Source: Puffinus mauretanicus (taxonomy: Eukaryota; Chordata; Aves; Procellariiformes; Procellariidae). Taken from it: a DNA stretch of 64,000 bases. The notes under the pieces were generated by a model. That model was not told where the DNA came from and did no database searches. It saw only the letters and a program-made list of their open reading frames with translations. The DNA lies in assembly GCA_023333565.1 (NCBI GenBank), contig JAJKFH010003493.1, forward strand, positions 372,001-436,000. The letters are read 5' to 3'. Both the position numbers and the translations under genes were made by a program. The stretch's first letter is position 1; each line of letters starts with the position of its first letter. Shown piece after piece: positions 52,791-64,000 of this stretch.

Positions 52791-52842
52791 CCTGGTTTTC
52801 CTTAAAGCACTACCCTCCTGGTTTTCCTTAAAGCACTACCCT
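52791..52842. repeat. Perfect 26-bp tandem duplication
   Basis: The 26-bp unit starting CCTGGTTTTCCTTAAAGCAC and ending TACCCT occurs at 52791-52816 and again, without a mismatch, at 52817-52842. Perfect identity points to a recent duplication. Confidence 0.95.
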
Positions 52843-53522
52843 CCAGAAGCGTTAAATGCCAGATTTCTGCAGTGACAGTCTGCAAGGCTAAAATTAGCAC
52901 GCGACACCTTCCCTTGCACCTCATCACATGATAGGAAACAAACATAAATAGGGAAATACAATATGTTCCTAAAGATGGAGTCTGAATACTTTCATGCTCA
53001 TAACAGTTTAGAATTAAAGGACACTTATACAAGCAGCTTCTCGTGATATGTCATCTGTTACTAGCATTATAATTCGCTCTCTGCGTAGTTAAAAAGATGA
53101 CCACCTCTAAATATGCTCCTTTACAAGCCAGTCTGGCCTGAATCAAATTACTTCGTGTCTAAGCTACAGGCAAATTGTTTTATTAGGCACCACTATGTTA
53201 CCAGACACCTATTTATTCTAGCACTCTTCTGCATAGATAACACAAACCTTTCAGTGGACACATCTCATTGATAACTGTTATTCTACATTTCACCCAGGAG
53301 TATCACAAACTCCTTCGCAGGCCACATCCCTCCCTCCTGCACTACCGAGGTGCAGCTGATTGCAGGCTGGATGGCAGGACTTGGAAGATAAAACACCAGG
53401 TCATATTTCTCTGGTTCCCGCCCCCCACCCGCCCCAAACAGTGCCATGCAGTCCTTAACAGCCACGCAAAGCAGCCATGGTCCTTCTTTTTCAAAACCTT
53501 GTCATAAAATCATAAAATTTTA

Positions 53523-53554
53523 GGCGTATTTAAATAAAATCAGGCGTATTTAAG
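53523..53554. repeat. Short AGGCGTATTTAA direct repeat
   Basis: AGGCGTATTTAA occurs twice within about 32 bp, separated by ATAAAATC. It follows TCATAAAATCATAAAATT, which loosely resembles a CR1 tail in reverse orientation. Confidence 0.6.
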
Positions 53555-54288
53555 TCAATCTGCTAATTCAAACACAACGAAGGGTAGAATTAAATCTGCT
53601 AAAGCTGCATCACAGTCTGCACACAGAAAGAAAGTGCAGCCAAATTATCAACTCATTTAGGACCTTTATTTCTCCTGCATAAGGGAAGCAGGAATAGTCC
53701 TTTGCACATACACAAAAACCCAGACATATGTCACAGCGTTGCATAACACTACATAGCATTCAACAGGAGTGCATATAACTAATATCATTCAACTTACACA
53801 ATGCTCTGACAACCTGCTTCTAAGCTTATCGTGACCTCGCTGGCTCAGTTCTAGCTCAGCTCGACCATCTCATCCACTCTGCTTGCTGCAGCGGCATGCC
53901 TGTGGCTGAGGAAAAGGGATAACTTCTCCCTGAAGCAAGGCTCTGGCTTGGCCACAAATTCCGAAGGCAGTGCCCTGGATGCGCTGAGGCCACAGCGATT
54001 TCAGCAGACCTGAGGTAGGGAGAGGCAGAGATTTTTCTGCAAATCCCCAGGGATCTGAGTGCTTCTATTTTAGTATCCCCAATTACAAACATCGCTATTT
54101 TTGGTCCTAAAAATGTTCTGAGCTTTTTTAAAATTAGCCACAGCATTTTACTTGAAGACGCCCTAGCAGCGGGCAACTCCACAGGCTAGCAGCCTACTTG
54201 CTAAAATAGTGTTTATCAGCTACTCACTTGAACACAACAACATTTCTGACATTTTAAACTTGAGTCTCAATTTAAAGGCATCTTTTTT

Positions 54289-54315
54289 AAAAAAAAAAAA
54301 AAAGAAAAAAAAAAA
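54289..54315. repeat. A-rich homopolymer tract
   Basis: A15, one G, then A11. Confidence 0.93.
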
Positions 54316-55079
54316 GGCCTCTCTGGATTAGTAGTTCTCACCCAAAATCCCAAGTTTGTGAACTGACCTTGATGTTTAATAAGAACCATTTATGCCAACA
54401 AAAGGGAATTAAAAACAAACACACAAAACCCCTTCCCCTGCCACAACGACTAAGGAGCAAACAAGGCCATCACCATCAATTCCTTTCAAGCCATTCATCA
54501 AACTACTGGCAACAAAAATAAGGCCCAGCTTCATTACAAACAGAACAATAAAGAAAAAGGAAGTTGAAAATTAAGGAAGAAATGCTCACAGACAATAGAT
54601 GGGTTTAAGTTTTGTTTTTTTTTTTTGGTCAACAATCCAGGCACCAGGGTTTTCTTCACTGCACTGAAAAATTACTAACAAAAGTACTAACAAAATTACG
54701 AGGCTGTTTCTGATTAATTTCACGACTTCAAATTTCAAGTGGTTCTTGAAATATTTCATTATTTATCAGAGCTTTTTTAAATATATACAACATTCATTGA
54801 TGAAATCAGGACAGGACAAACCACTTTCATCTTCATAAACAGTAGCTGATCTTAAACAAACATCCAAATTAGCTTACTTTCACTCCCTGTGATCCTAGCA
54901 GATTTTTTACAGATTTTTAAAATGAGCTCAGCTTCCTTGAAAAACAAAAGCAAAAAAAACCCCTACAAAACAAAAATCCACCACCACCAAAAAACTCTCA
55001 ACACTTTATCCAAACTAGGCCCACAATATTTGCCTTCAGCAGCCAAGGGCTTAAGAGTGCCTTAGCTGTATTTATTAGC

Positions 55080-55410
55080 TAGAGGGTGGCATCAGTTTGG
55101 AGGTGCGCACAACATCAGCTCTGTTCCCCATCCCACGCACCCTAAGAGACAGACACCCCGCCCACGAGGTTATGGTCCAAGAGCTCGGTCATGCTTTCGT
55201 CATCACCAAGGCGGGACACGCAAGGACCAACACACTCGCCCAGGACAGGCGAGGCTGGTAAGCAGGGGTGGACTGGGCAAGAGATGCACAGAAGTGCCCC
55301 ATCAAGAAGGGGATGCGGACCACCGGGATCTCAGCGCAGCACTGCTCAGCTGAAGCCCGCTGCCTCGCAACAGCACCCAATACTTTCTTCACATCCTTCA
55401 CTTTGCGCTG
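55080..55410. other. GC-rich patch with CpGs and an open minus-strand frame
   Basis: The minus frame begins MKDVKKVLGAVARQRASAEQ at 55401 and runs 70 codons to 55189. I do not recognise it. CpGs are frequent. It may be a decayed retrocopy, an LINE piece or a regulatory patch. Confidence 0.35.
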
Positions 55411-58400
55411 GAGCAGAGACTGTCAGAAATGAATGTGGATGGTGGCATTGGCACTTTGCATCAATTAATAAATTTTAAAATAAATAATACCAGTCATGTG
55501 ACAAGGCCGATAAGTGATTACCAAAATGCCTCATAAATCAGTATCAACTCGCCATATTTTGAATTTAAAGCAATTAAGGACATGAAAGGAGACCCTTTCT
55601 TCAGGTAAGGTAAAGTTGGCAGGATAGAAGGTCTCTTGGCATCTAGTACCAATGTTAAAACTTCTGCGTGAAGCGAGGTAGCAGGATAATTATCCTTTCT
55701 GAAGATCTGGTGGCATTGCTTATGCTAGCAGGTTAATTTTCTCTACTTTCTAAGCTCCTTGCAGTGATCCACTGATGGCTGGTCTCCCTCCCTAAGCTGA
55801 CAGTTTATCCAAGTAACTGACACTATTGTTGTTATCATTAGAATAGCTTCCATTCAAGCTGCCGTTGTTTAACAGCCATGGTCTGTGTATATGAAAAGAA
55901 AACCCTTTAAAACTCATTTCAAAGATTTCTGTTAGCCTAGGAAATATTTAACAGCAGCAGTAGCCATGCAACGAGAAGGTTAAGCTAGTTAGTGTTTGTG
56001 ACAACTGCACTTAGCTATTCTATCCAATGGCAAGAACATCCTCGCATTTATCAAGGGAACAGATTTAGTAAGAAACTGCACACAGCAAGAAATAAATGAG
56101 AAATGCAGGGAAAACTCGTATTATTGTGGCATCTGCTAGAGCTATTTTAGAACGGTGTCCCCCTGTGCTGCTCCACTGACGGGCTTGTGAGTATTCACTA
56201 AAATTAAAATCCATTTCTCAGGCATTTGTAAATAGGCCACAAAAACTTAGCAAGTCTCAGAGTTTTTTTTTTATGGTCCCATCATTTTCTCCATCCGTTT
56301 AGAAAATGTTACTGCCTATGATTTGCAGCGGTCCTTGTGCCCTGGACCTGCTGTGAGAAAGGCTCTGCACTTCCCTCCTTCTCTGCCAAAGATGATTTTC
56401 CTTGTGGCGTGTCCTCAGCGCTCTTGCATATAGGGCCGGCCTCAGGAAGAATTTGACCTGAGGGCTATTCGTTCCTCCAATTGGACTTTAGTATTAAAAC
56501 AAAAATTTTTTTGTAAGGACAAAGCAGGTTCTTTGTTCCAAACAGCTTTGTGCATCCAATTTCCTTAAATGCAAGTGAAAACCCCGGTTCATCTTCTGCT
56601 TTGCCTATACACAGGTACTCCAAATATTTACGTCCTATCATTTTTAGGTTTTTTAGAAGGGCTGATTTACTGTCACTCACTGGAAGCAGAGTCCCCCTCT
56701 TTTCAAAGCAAGCTGTTCAACTCACCAACGTTTAATTACGTTTTGTCTCCCATTAGGATGTGGCAGTCTGACCAGACAGCCAGAAAAACATAAATGCAGA
56801 AGTGGCTTCGAGCAAGATTGCAAGCCCTCTGCTCCCCTTGGCAAATCTGAGCTACTCACAAAGGCACTGAAATAATTGGGACGGTGTGAAAATATACTCA
56901 ACTGTAAGAACAAAGGTTGCGTAAATCCAGCCACAACTAACTTCTAGAAAAATGTGTATAGCATCTCTTACCCTGATTTTTAATTTTTTAAGTTGGAGTT
57001 ACATGCTATGGCAAGGACTATATTACCTCAAGAGACAAAGAGAAAAAAAAAGAAATATTGGGAGCATAAGACAGAGAACCAAAATGGCATGTCTGAAATT
57101 TAGACTAATATGCTAATCTAAAAGCCTCCTTATTTCATGACTGCGTTTGGAACACAAAAAGCAGAATATATCATGATTTGAATAAGTTGCACTTAGCAAT
57201 ATGAAGGATAACTGCTGAATTGCTGACTTCTGTTTCTGGAACAATAAAGTTTATTCTGATCCCGGCTATACCAACACATTAACTCTTAATGTTATCAGTC
57301 TCCACACAGTAGTGTCAAAAGGGCTTTTCTTCTTCCTCAACAGGGTGATAAAGGGAAATCCCACTCTCTTAGCTACATAAGTATTCCCATAAAAACCAAA
57401 ATTGCTGACTTTTTGGTGAAAAAAAATTATATCTGTATCATCAAAATGGCCATCAGCTTAGGTAGAGAAAATTATTTGCACGCTGAAGAAGGAAAGTGCC
57501 AAACTGGAGAACAGAGCATCTGCTATGGAGGAGGCCATAATTATTCTCATGCATCTGAACACCGCTGGGCATTGAAGTTACACTAGCTATTTCGCCAGAT
57601 ACTCTGTGTGCAGGGCTCATACTTGACACCAGCAGGAAACAATCAAGAGTTTGCAAGGCCTGTCAATACAGACCTTACACACTTCAAAAGGCTCTACTTT
57701 CGATGGCATATGCCTAGTCGTCTTGCTCTAATGCGATGAAAATTTGAACTATTTTGCTGTCACTGTCTTGTATTACAAAACACTGTAACATTGCTAACCA
57801 TAGCACTCACAGGCGAACAGCTACTTCTGTACCATCCATCCTGACGTGCTGTGCTGGTTAAGTGTTTAAATGGGGGGTCTTGGAGATTTCCGAAAGAGAG
57901 CAAAAAACAGCAATTACCACTCTGCAGCCTTACCTCCATCCAGCAGAAAAAGCAAGTAAGTGGCTTCCCTCAACGCATGTGCAGTAAGTGCTGTTGCTGT
58001 CACGGGAACTTTTCCCCTGGGGATGTCAAGCGGAGGAGAGACTCGAGCCGGCTCCCAAACCTGCGTGCAGAAGCTGTGCTTCTCTGCCTCTGCAGGGGCA
58101 ACTCTCAGTCCCAGGCCCCACATTCAAATCCTCTCAGTGAAAGCCTTTTACGGGTGCATTCTTTGATATTTTGTTAGGTTATCATGCACTTCTGGTCCAC
58201 TCACAGAGAACACATCAACTACAGCTGATCCCCAGCAAGTCTTTTTTAACTACCCACCTCATGCCTGTCATCAGCAGATCACACCGGAAAATACGGAAAC
58301 GGGTTATAAAGCTGTTCTTCTTTTAGGACAACAAACAATTACTGTTCTTTTTTTCCCCCACAAGTAACATGCATAATTGTTCGCTTTAGGAAAAGCAACT

Positions 58401-59994
58401 AAAAAAAAAGTAAAACACATTTTTCCCTCTTAATTCACAGTCTATGCCTGTGCTTTTCTGAGAAGGGATCGGGGAGAGAAGGCATGATAAAAGTACAAAC
58501 TGCAGCAAGAAGAAGAGTGTACAACAATTTCCTTTGATTCTGGGAACACTAGAGACTAGAAGAAACTCAGCTGCCTGGGTATCTCAAGGACAGATTCCCA
58601 CGTGAGACTCCAGCCCGGCTGTGTCACAGACACTGACAGATGGGTTTCCCCAGCCTTGAACAACCTAATGGAGCTTTTAGCCAATTTGCATACTGGCTGT
58701 CGCTGGGTGAAATGGGTAGGTGTCAAGGACATTAAGCAGGCCAAGACAAAAGTGTAATAGCCTTGTATACAGTATCACTTCTTACTGCTTGCCATTTCCC
58801 CCCTCCCCGGGGCGGGGGGGGGAGAGGGGGAAGAAAAGAAGAGAAAAAGAAACAAGCAGCCTCGCTGGAAGCCAGTTCTGAGGCAGCAAGTTCCTGCTCC
58901 TGGGAATGGGCTGAAGCAACAAGACAGTTTTCTTGCAAAATGGAAGAACAAAAACACTGCCCAGATAATTACTAGCCAGTTCCTTTTCTTTTTTTAAAGC
59001 AAAACATTGTTGGAGTCTCCCAAAGCCTACCTATATTAGTGATCTAATTTGGTCCCAACACCACAAAGAGAAGCATGTGGGGCTGATTCCTGTGTCTGAA
59101 CGGAGTCCAAAATAACACCACTAGAGCCCCACGCAGGTACGAGAGCCCAGCTGCTGCCGCTCTGTACAAGAGCTAAGCCTAAGGCTAAGCTTTCTCAGGC
59201 CCGAGTCCAGATTTTCCTTCATATCTCCTAGCACCTCACACATGGCTGCGTCTTAACAAATTAACGAGAACAAAAAAAAAATTCAAATTGGACTCGCAAC
59301 AAAAATTTACAGACTGATGTGAAATAGGAGGTCAAGCCCTGAGGGTGGCTGTATTACCTGCTGAGTTGTTGCAGCTCTCACTCACTCCAGGGAAAAGCAC
59401 ACGTACTTCATATTTGCCCGGCAATCAGCGCAACCTCCTGGCTAGATTCTGCTCTCAGTCACATTAGAATAACTCAGCTACCAGGCAATACGGTGTGATT
59501 GAATAGTGGGGCTAAACTGCGACGTGTACAAAAAGCAGCCCCTTCAAATCACTTGAAATTTTGTTGCCGTGCCGCCTTCTCCAGACTTTTTTTTCCTCTC
59601 AGCTTGCCTGTAGTGCATGTTGGAGGGTCTGCCGTTGTTTAAACTCATTTTTTAACATTTACTAGAGATCAGATTAAAAATTAAGCATGCAAACAGAGGC
59701 TTCCCTGAGGAGAGCTTCAGCTCTGGCAACCAAACTCTGCACACAGCAGTATAAAACGTACACTGGAAAGTGTTGAACAATATCTTTGACAACAACAAAA
59801 AACATGCCAAAAAGGCTCAGAATTTAATCCAGTGGAGCCATACTACACCACTGAATGAATACACTCATAAGTGATGTTACTAGACACTAGAGATCCTTGG
59901 CAAAGAAGGGTTTGCAGATCTATGATCCGTTTATGACCCCCTTGCTCATGTTGAATAAACATCTATCATGAGAACATACGGAGGAACAAGAAGG
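55411..59994. other. Intron, little recognised
   Basis: Contains the G-run motif at 58.8 kb. Otherwise AT-rich intron 1 with no recognised feature. Confidence 0.55.
58809..58830 (+). other. G-quadruplex-type motif
   Basis: Runs of 4, 9 and 5 G separated by C and AGA allow four G-tracts of at least four. The plus strand, the RBMS3 template strand, is the G-rich one. A purine-rich AGAAAAG stretch follows. Confidence 0.6.
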
Positions 59995-60183
59995 CAGGTC
60001 CTGGTTTGGAGCACAGCTACCTCGGTGCTATTTCTGATTTTGTCATTAGTTTGCTGGGTGATTTTGACTACGCTGTCACTAGGGACTTCCCTTTCTTCTA
60101 AGCAAAATAAGACTAATAATTTGATTTTAGGGACTTCTGAGGTCTTTGGATAGAAAAGCTCTATAAATGAACATTATTATTGT
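59995..60183 (+). mobile_element. MIR-like tRNA-derived SINE relic, second copy
   Basis: The segments 'GTTTGCTGGGTGATTTTGAC' (near 60049), 'AGCAAAATAAGACTAATAAT' (near 60101) and 'CTGAGGTCTTTGGATAGAAA' (about 60137), followed by AGCTCTATAAATGAACATTATTATTG, match the MIR core and tail order. The tail is better preserved than in the copy at 43081. It is in the same orientation, antisense to RBMS3. Confidence 0.75.
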
Positions 60184-62504
60184 CAGCGATACTGTTCTAC
60201 CACTTCCATGGTTATTCAAAATCAGACCCAAAAGTAGTGCACAAAAGAGCTATCTAACAGCTATCTGCAAATCTAGGTCAAAGACAGAGGTCAACACTTT
60301 AAGTGTTAAAATGCTGCAGGATTTCCGGATGAGCATCTTCAGTCACCATAATATCTCAGGCCCAGTTCTGAAGTCCATTTAATTAGAAGGGCTGGAGAGG
60401 CACAAAGCCCAGAGGGTGGTTTTGCTTGGTTTATGTGTATACCTCTGTTTGTTTAGTGTTACAAAAAACATTACGAGCTTAAGTGTAAATTATTTCAGCC
60501 TTTGGCACTATTCAATTATATATGCTAATTTTAGCTGGAGTAGATTGTACTTGAAATAAAGGGATTGCATGTGAGCAAAGGCTTCTGTGGTGAAATCCTG
60601 CTGATACTCTGTCAAATCTTCTTGCTTGCTCAGAGCCACCCTTTCTCCCAGCTGATTTTAATCTGCCAGACTTTTATCGTGAAAAGAGGATTCACACTCA
60701 GTGTGACAAATAAGCAATTCAATTTAAAATTCCTCATTTAGTTCAATTACATAGAAGTATGCACGTATCTATTCAGTAGCTAATGACAGGTTTTTTTAAA
60801 CACTCTTTCACATGGCTTGATTTTAAGACTTTCAAGGATATTAGAAATATATAATCCACTCAAGGTGTAAGTCACCAAATTTCTACAAATTAGGTGAAAA
60901 TTTTGTGGTCACCTTATAACAAATAAGTTGAAAAACTTTTTTTTAAACATGTTAACCAATACAATATAGCATTTCAGCCCTTCCTCGTTTCGTCTCTTCT
61001 AGACACAGACTGCACAACCAGCAGCAAAAAGGCCAGTATAGCAGAACCAGTAGTAGTAAGGCTAAGGCTTAGTCATAAAAAGGTTAAGCCTAACAGTAGA
61101 GTTAAACTGTTTTTTGCACTTGAGTTGGTAGTGCAGTAGTGAGCACAGACCCAGCAGCTCATTCAAAGCGAGTTGAAGTAATTTAATTTAAGGTTGCATT
61201 ATGCCAAGTAGCCAGTTCCTCAGACAGTTTGAAAAAGTATACAGAGTATAAAAAAAAAAGGCATTTCATATGTAGCAAGAATATGCAGTCCAACAATATC
61301 AAATGTCTAAAAATCTAGAGCCTGTGCAGAAACCTATTTTCCTAATGCAAACATCAGAATAACAGCATAAAATAATAGTATTATTTTACAAGTGACATTT
61401 AAACAAGGGAGATTTCTTGTTTCTTGTGTATCTGTCCTGGAACTAGAAAAAATTGAAGTCACATCAGAACAAAATTATTCAGGGCTTGACTTTGGTGTTT
61501 TTTGGTTTTGCTTTGGTTTTTTTGTTTGGGTGGTTTGTTTTGTTGTTGGGGGTTTGTTTGTTTGTTTGTTTGTTTTAACTCAGTTGCATTTACTTGATAA
61601 TATGGATGTCAATCAGATAATTTTTGAATAGCAAAGTGGAAAAAATATTATTATTAACAGTACTTCCTTCACTAAAGTAGGTTTAAGAGTTTTATATACA
61701 CAGCAACAGTCCAAAATGCTGACCTCCTTTAGGTCTCGGGTTCACACCTCAACACAGCAAGGCAGGTTCAAGATTTACAGCTTAGTGACAAGTCTGCCAA
61801 TTCATCACCACTAAACCACCTCGAGTCCTCTTTGGAAGCGGCACAGGTCAAAAGAGGAAACCACCAGCTGCTGAAGAGATCCCTTTCCAAATAAATTCAT
61901 TCCACAAGTAGCCAGCCTGGCACGAGCACGTGCACACCCACGCACACACACGCTCTCCGTCAATATCTGCACTACAGCGGGGGCATACAAATCTTGACTT
62001 TTCCACTTACTGGAAAACTGTGTAAATTTTAAAAAGCATTACCCAACTTCGATGAGTTAATACAAAGAGTCAAGAAGAGAATAAAAGACAACCACAAAGC
62101 TCAAACCTGTCTGCCGGTTAAGTTTTCTCTAAAGACAGAAGCGGCTGTCCTGTCTATTACCTTACAGTGTGTTGCACTCCTGAAGTTGAACAGTAAATGA
62201 AAGACTTAATTTACTTCTATCAATCTTCAAAGGAAACTACAAAATAAATTAAACAGCTTGCGGAAACATCCAAATAGAGGGTTTTCTGTGGAACTAATGC
62301 TCTTCTGGCAAAGAAAACCCAGGCAGTTTAAGCAGTTCTGACCAGGAAATGCAAACCCAAACCTACGCACCTACAGTATGTCTACCTGCATTAAATTTTA
62401 TCAAATATACTCACAGTTCAGTTTAAGAGTGACTTATTTTACCTTAGTTTAAACCTTTGTCCTAATTAATTTAAAACCAAACTGCCATAAAGCCAAGTGA
62501 ATGT
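60184..62504. other. Intron, simple repeats only
   Basis: Contains the T/G-rich tract at 61.5 kb and a short CACGCACACACACGC run near 61935. Nothing else is recognised. Confidence 0.55.
61491..61577. repeat. T/G-rich low-complexity tract ending in (GTTT)n
   Basis: T and G make up nearly all bases, ending in a pure (GTTT) array at about 61552-61576. Confidence 0.93.
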
Positions 62505-62625
62505 TGACTTAGGTGTATGCACACAGTCTTTTGCATCAGTTTAACTACATCAGTTTGAAATCGCACCTTTAGTCAGCCTAGTGTCATTCCGCATAAGCTT
62601 AGCCCTTGCAGCATCACACACCCAA
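62505..62625. repeat. Short old interspersed-repeat relic
   Basis: 'TTTTGCATCAGTTTAACTAC' then ATCAGTTTGAAATCGCACC resembles a sauropsid repeat with TTTGCATTGGTTTAACTAAA and TTTAAAATCACACCTTAA segments. It is probably a different family from the neighbouring relic at 62.8 kb. Confidence 0.32.
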
Positions 62626-62804
62626 ACCCCATTGAAATGCAGTGACAGTCCTGTGCTTAATTCCCTCAAATTCCTTAGGAAATCCTAGCCTCAACTGTGA
62701 GCAGGAAGCAATGACGCCAAAACCCCTTAGAGATGAATCAGGCAGCTCACATCTCTACCAGAGTTACTGTTCCTTTCTTACTGCCCCTTGTTTAACAGAA
62801 TACT

Positions 62805-62895
62805 TTAACCACATGCTTAATATTTTGCAGAGGAGCAGTAGGGTTACGCAGGTGTTTATGGATAAGTTATGCTTAAATTCTTTGCTAGGACCTCA
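62805..62895. repeat. Short old interspersed-repeat relic
   Basis: 'CCACATGCTTAATATTTTGC', 'GGGTTACGCAGGTGTTTATG' and 'GTTATGCTTAAATTCTTTGC' followed by TAGGACC repeat the order of the CTTAAAGTTAAGCATGTGCTTAA...TTTGCTGGATC repeat, as at 12.6 kb. Confidence 0.4.
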
Positions 62896-64000
62896 GAAAT
62901 TACTGTCTCTGCACCAGGTTTAATATCTCTGCTCCTCAAAATCTGTCATCTAAAAGCACCGAGGCAGGCTGAGGATCGATGGGTTGGGGACCAGCCTGCC
63001 AGGTCTTCTTCCCATCCGGTGCCCACTGAGAAATACAATGGGGAGGGCTGGAGTACTGCAGGTCTCATCTCCCCCAAAGCAGACTCACACCAGGAGCTAC
63101 CAGAGACAACACACAAACCTGTTGAGCGGCCTGACCGAAGAGGCACTCTTCTTTTGCCTCTCCATCGCTGCAGTTACTCTAAGGCGGCTGAAAAAAAGGA
63201 TCTGATGGCTCTTAGCCTGTAACTTTGCATACATCACCGCCGCTATTTCAGGAACAGTTTTCAGATGAGTAATTTGGCAAGATTCACTGTTTGCAAACTG
63301 CATACTTGGTCTAAAGAGCACTTACAATGATGTCTACAGCACCAACGTTCAGCCCGTAGGACTCTGTTTACCCTGCTTTCCAGACCACCCATCCTGCCTC
63401 CTTCCTCACAGTATTGATTATTACTTACTCTTATAAAAGTTCAGCTAATGACTGTTCTGATACATGGACTTTTTTTTTGGTAGAAATAAAGGCAAGAAAA
63501 AGAATAATAAAAGCAGCTCAGCCTAAACTAAAAAAGTTAATGTCCTGTCATCCTCCATCTAGGAGAGCCGCGAGGAGCAGTGGGATATAAAAAGACGAGT
63601 TCTCTCACTGGCAGCTCTCCACCAGCCCTTACAATTAACAAGCTAGCTCATTGTCTGGGTTGTTATCTAAATTACAGTCTAGGCATTTTCTGCTAACATA
63701 TTTTCTGACTTTTTAAACACTATACTGTACAGTACCTAGTACAAAGGCGTCTTTCTCTAATTCTATTTAATTCTCTATTTTCCTGTTTTAAAAATTAACT
63801 ACTGTAACCATAGCCTTAAGCAAAGAAAGCGAGAAGGGGGGAAAGGAAAAGAGAGAGTACTTTTAGTAAGGAGAGAAGAGAGCTGAAGTTCAGGTGCTGG
63901 GGTCTTCTTTGAGGCAGAGGCAACAAATACTCACTACTTTTAAAAAGACTTGAAATCAAATTAAAACAGATCTGAATCCTTAAGTTTCATTAACACTGAA
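62896..64000. other. Intron without recognised features
   Basis: Purine-rich near 63820-63880, otherwise AT-rich. No exon 1 of RBMS3 is seen before the window edge. Confidence 0.55.

Larger units (their letters stand above)
37630..64000 (-). other. RBMS3: RBMS3 intron 1 (partial, more than 26 kb)
   Basis: This sequence lies upstream of exon 2. The first coding exon (MGKRLDQPQM-type start in the family) was not found and should lie beyond 64000. The intron contains a GC patch close to exon 2, a LINE ORF1-like relic, a CR1 ORF2 fragment, two MIR-like SINE relics, several short old repeats and simple repeats. RBMS3 is a very large gene in mammals, and an intron of this size fits that. Confidence 0.85.

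Noticed and set aside
53500..53530. TCATAAAATCATAAAATT as a CR1 tail in reverse orientation
   Set aside because: Only a loose match to TCATAGAATCATAGAAT, and no CR1 body follows on the minus strand.
57849..57880. CTGTGCTGGTTAAGTGTTTA as an endogenous-retrovirus LTR start
   Set aside because: A short resemblance to TGTGCTGGTTT only. No LTR partner, polyadenylation signal or primer-binding site was seen.
1..64000. CRISPR arrays, operons, tRNA or rRNA genes, or a new multi-gene system
   Set aside because: No regularly spaced direct repeats, no tRNA cloverleaf or rRNA sequence, and no run of co-directed ORFs. The window is the interior of one large vertebrate gene.

Overview
The window is vertebrate nuclear DNA, almost certainly from a bird. 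It is AT-rich intron with few repeats. It has CR1 LINE fragments and old amniote SINE-like relics, no Alu, L1 or B1 elements, and no dense runs of long ORFs. It lies inside one very large gene on the minus strand. Two protein-coding exons can be proved by sequence. Both belong to RBMS3 (RNA-binding motif, single-stranded-interacting protein 3) and together they encode most of the first half of RRM1.

Layout in the direction of transcription (high to low coordinates): part of intron 1 (64000 down to 37630); coding exon 2 (37629-37460, 170 bp), which carries the Pro/Ser/Asn linker and RNP2 (LYIRGL); intron 2 (37459-10514, 26,946 bp); coding exon 3 (10513-10455, 59 bp), ending inside the RNP1 motif; and part of intron 3 (10454 down to 1). 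The splice phases join exactly: CC of exon 2 plus G of exon 3 makes the Pro codon before Tyr-Gly-Lys-Ile-Val. Exon 3 is too short to stand out as an ORF and was found by reading the minus strand. Exon 1 and exon 4 onward were not found and should lie outside the window.

The rest is intron. The best-supported mobile-element relics are CR1 copies at about 6607-7975 and 49035-49985 and an older CR1-like 3' end at about 27830-28318. There are two MIR-like tRNA-SINE relics (43081-43240 and 59995-60183) and a set of short, old, CTTAAG/GGGGCC-type interspersed repeats, one of them with a perfect 10-bp inverted terminal repeat (12361-12637). At 38548-38793 there is a possible LINE ORF1 relic with a Cys-x2-Cys motif and leucine heptads. 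A small Sp1-like GC patch lies about 100 bp upstream of exon 2, and a few other CpG-retaining patches lie in the introns.

I found no tRNA, rRNA, CRISPR array, operon or other independent gene, and no evidence of a new multi-gene system. The points of interest are gene architecture (tandem NAGNAG acceptor, microsatellite polypyrimidine tract, triplet-repeat linker, frame-disrupting exons), old repeats and unexplained GC or strand-skew islands. Repeat names come from remembered consensus patterns, not from a search.
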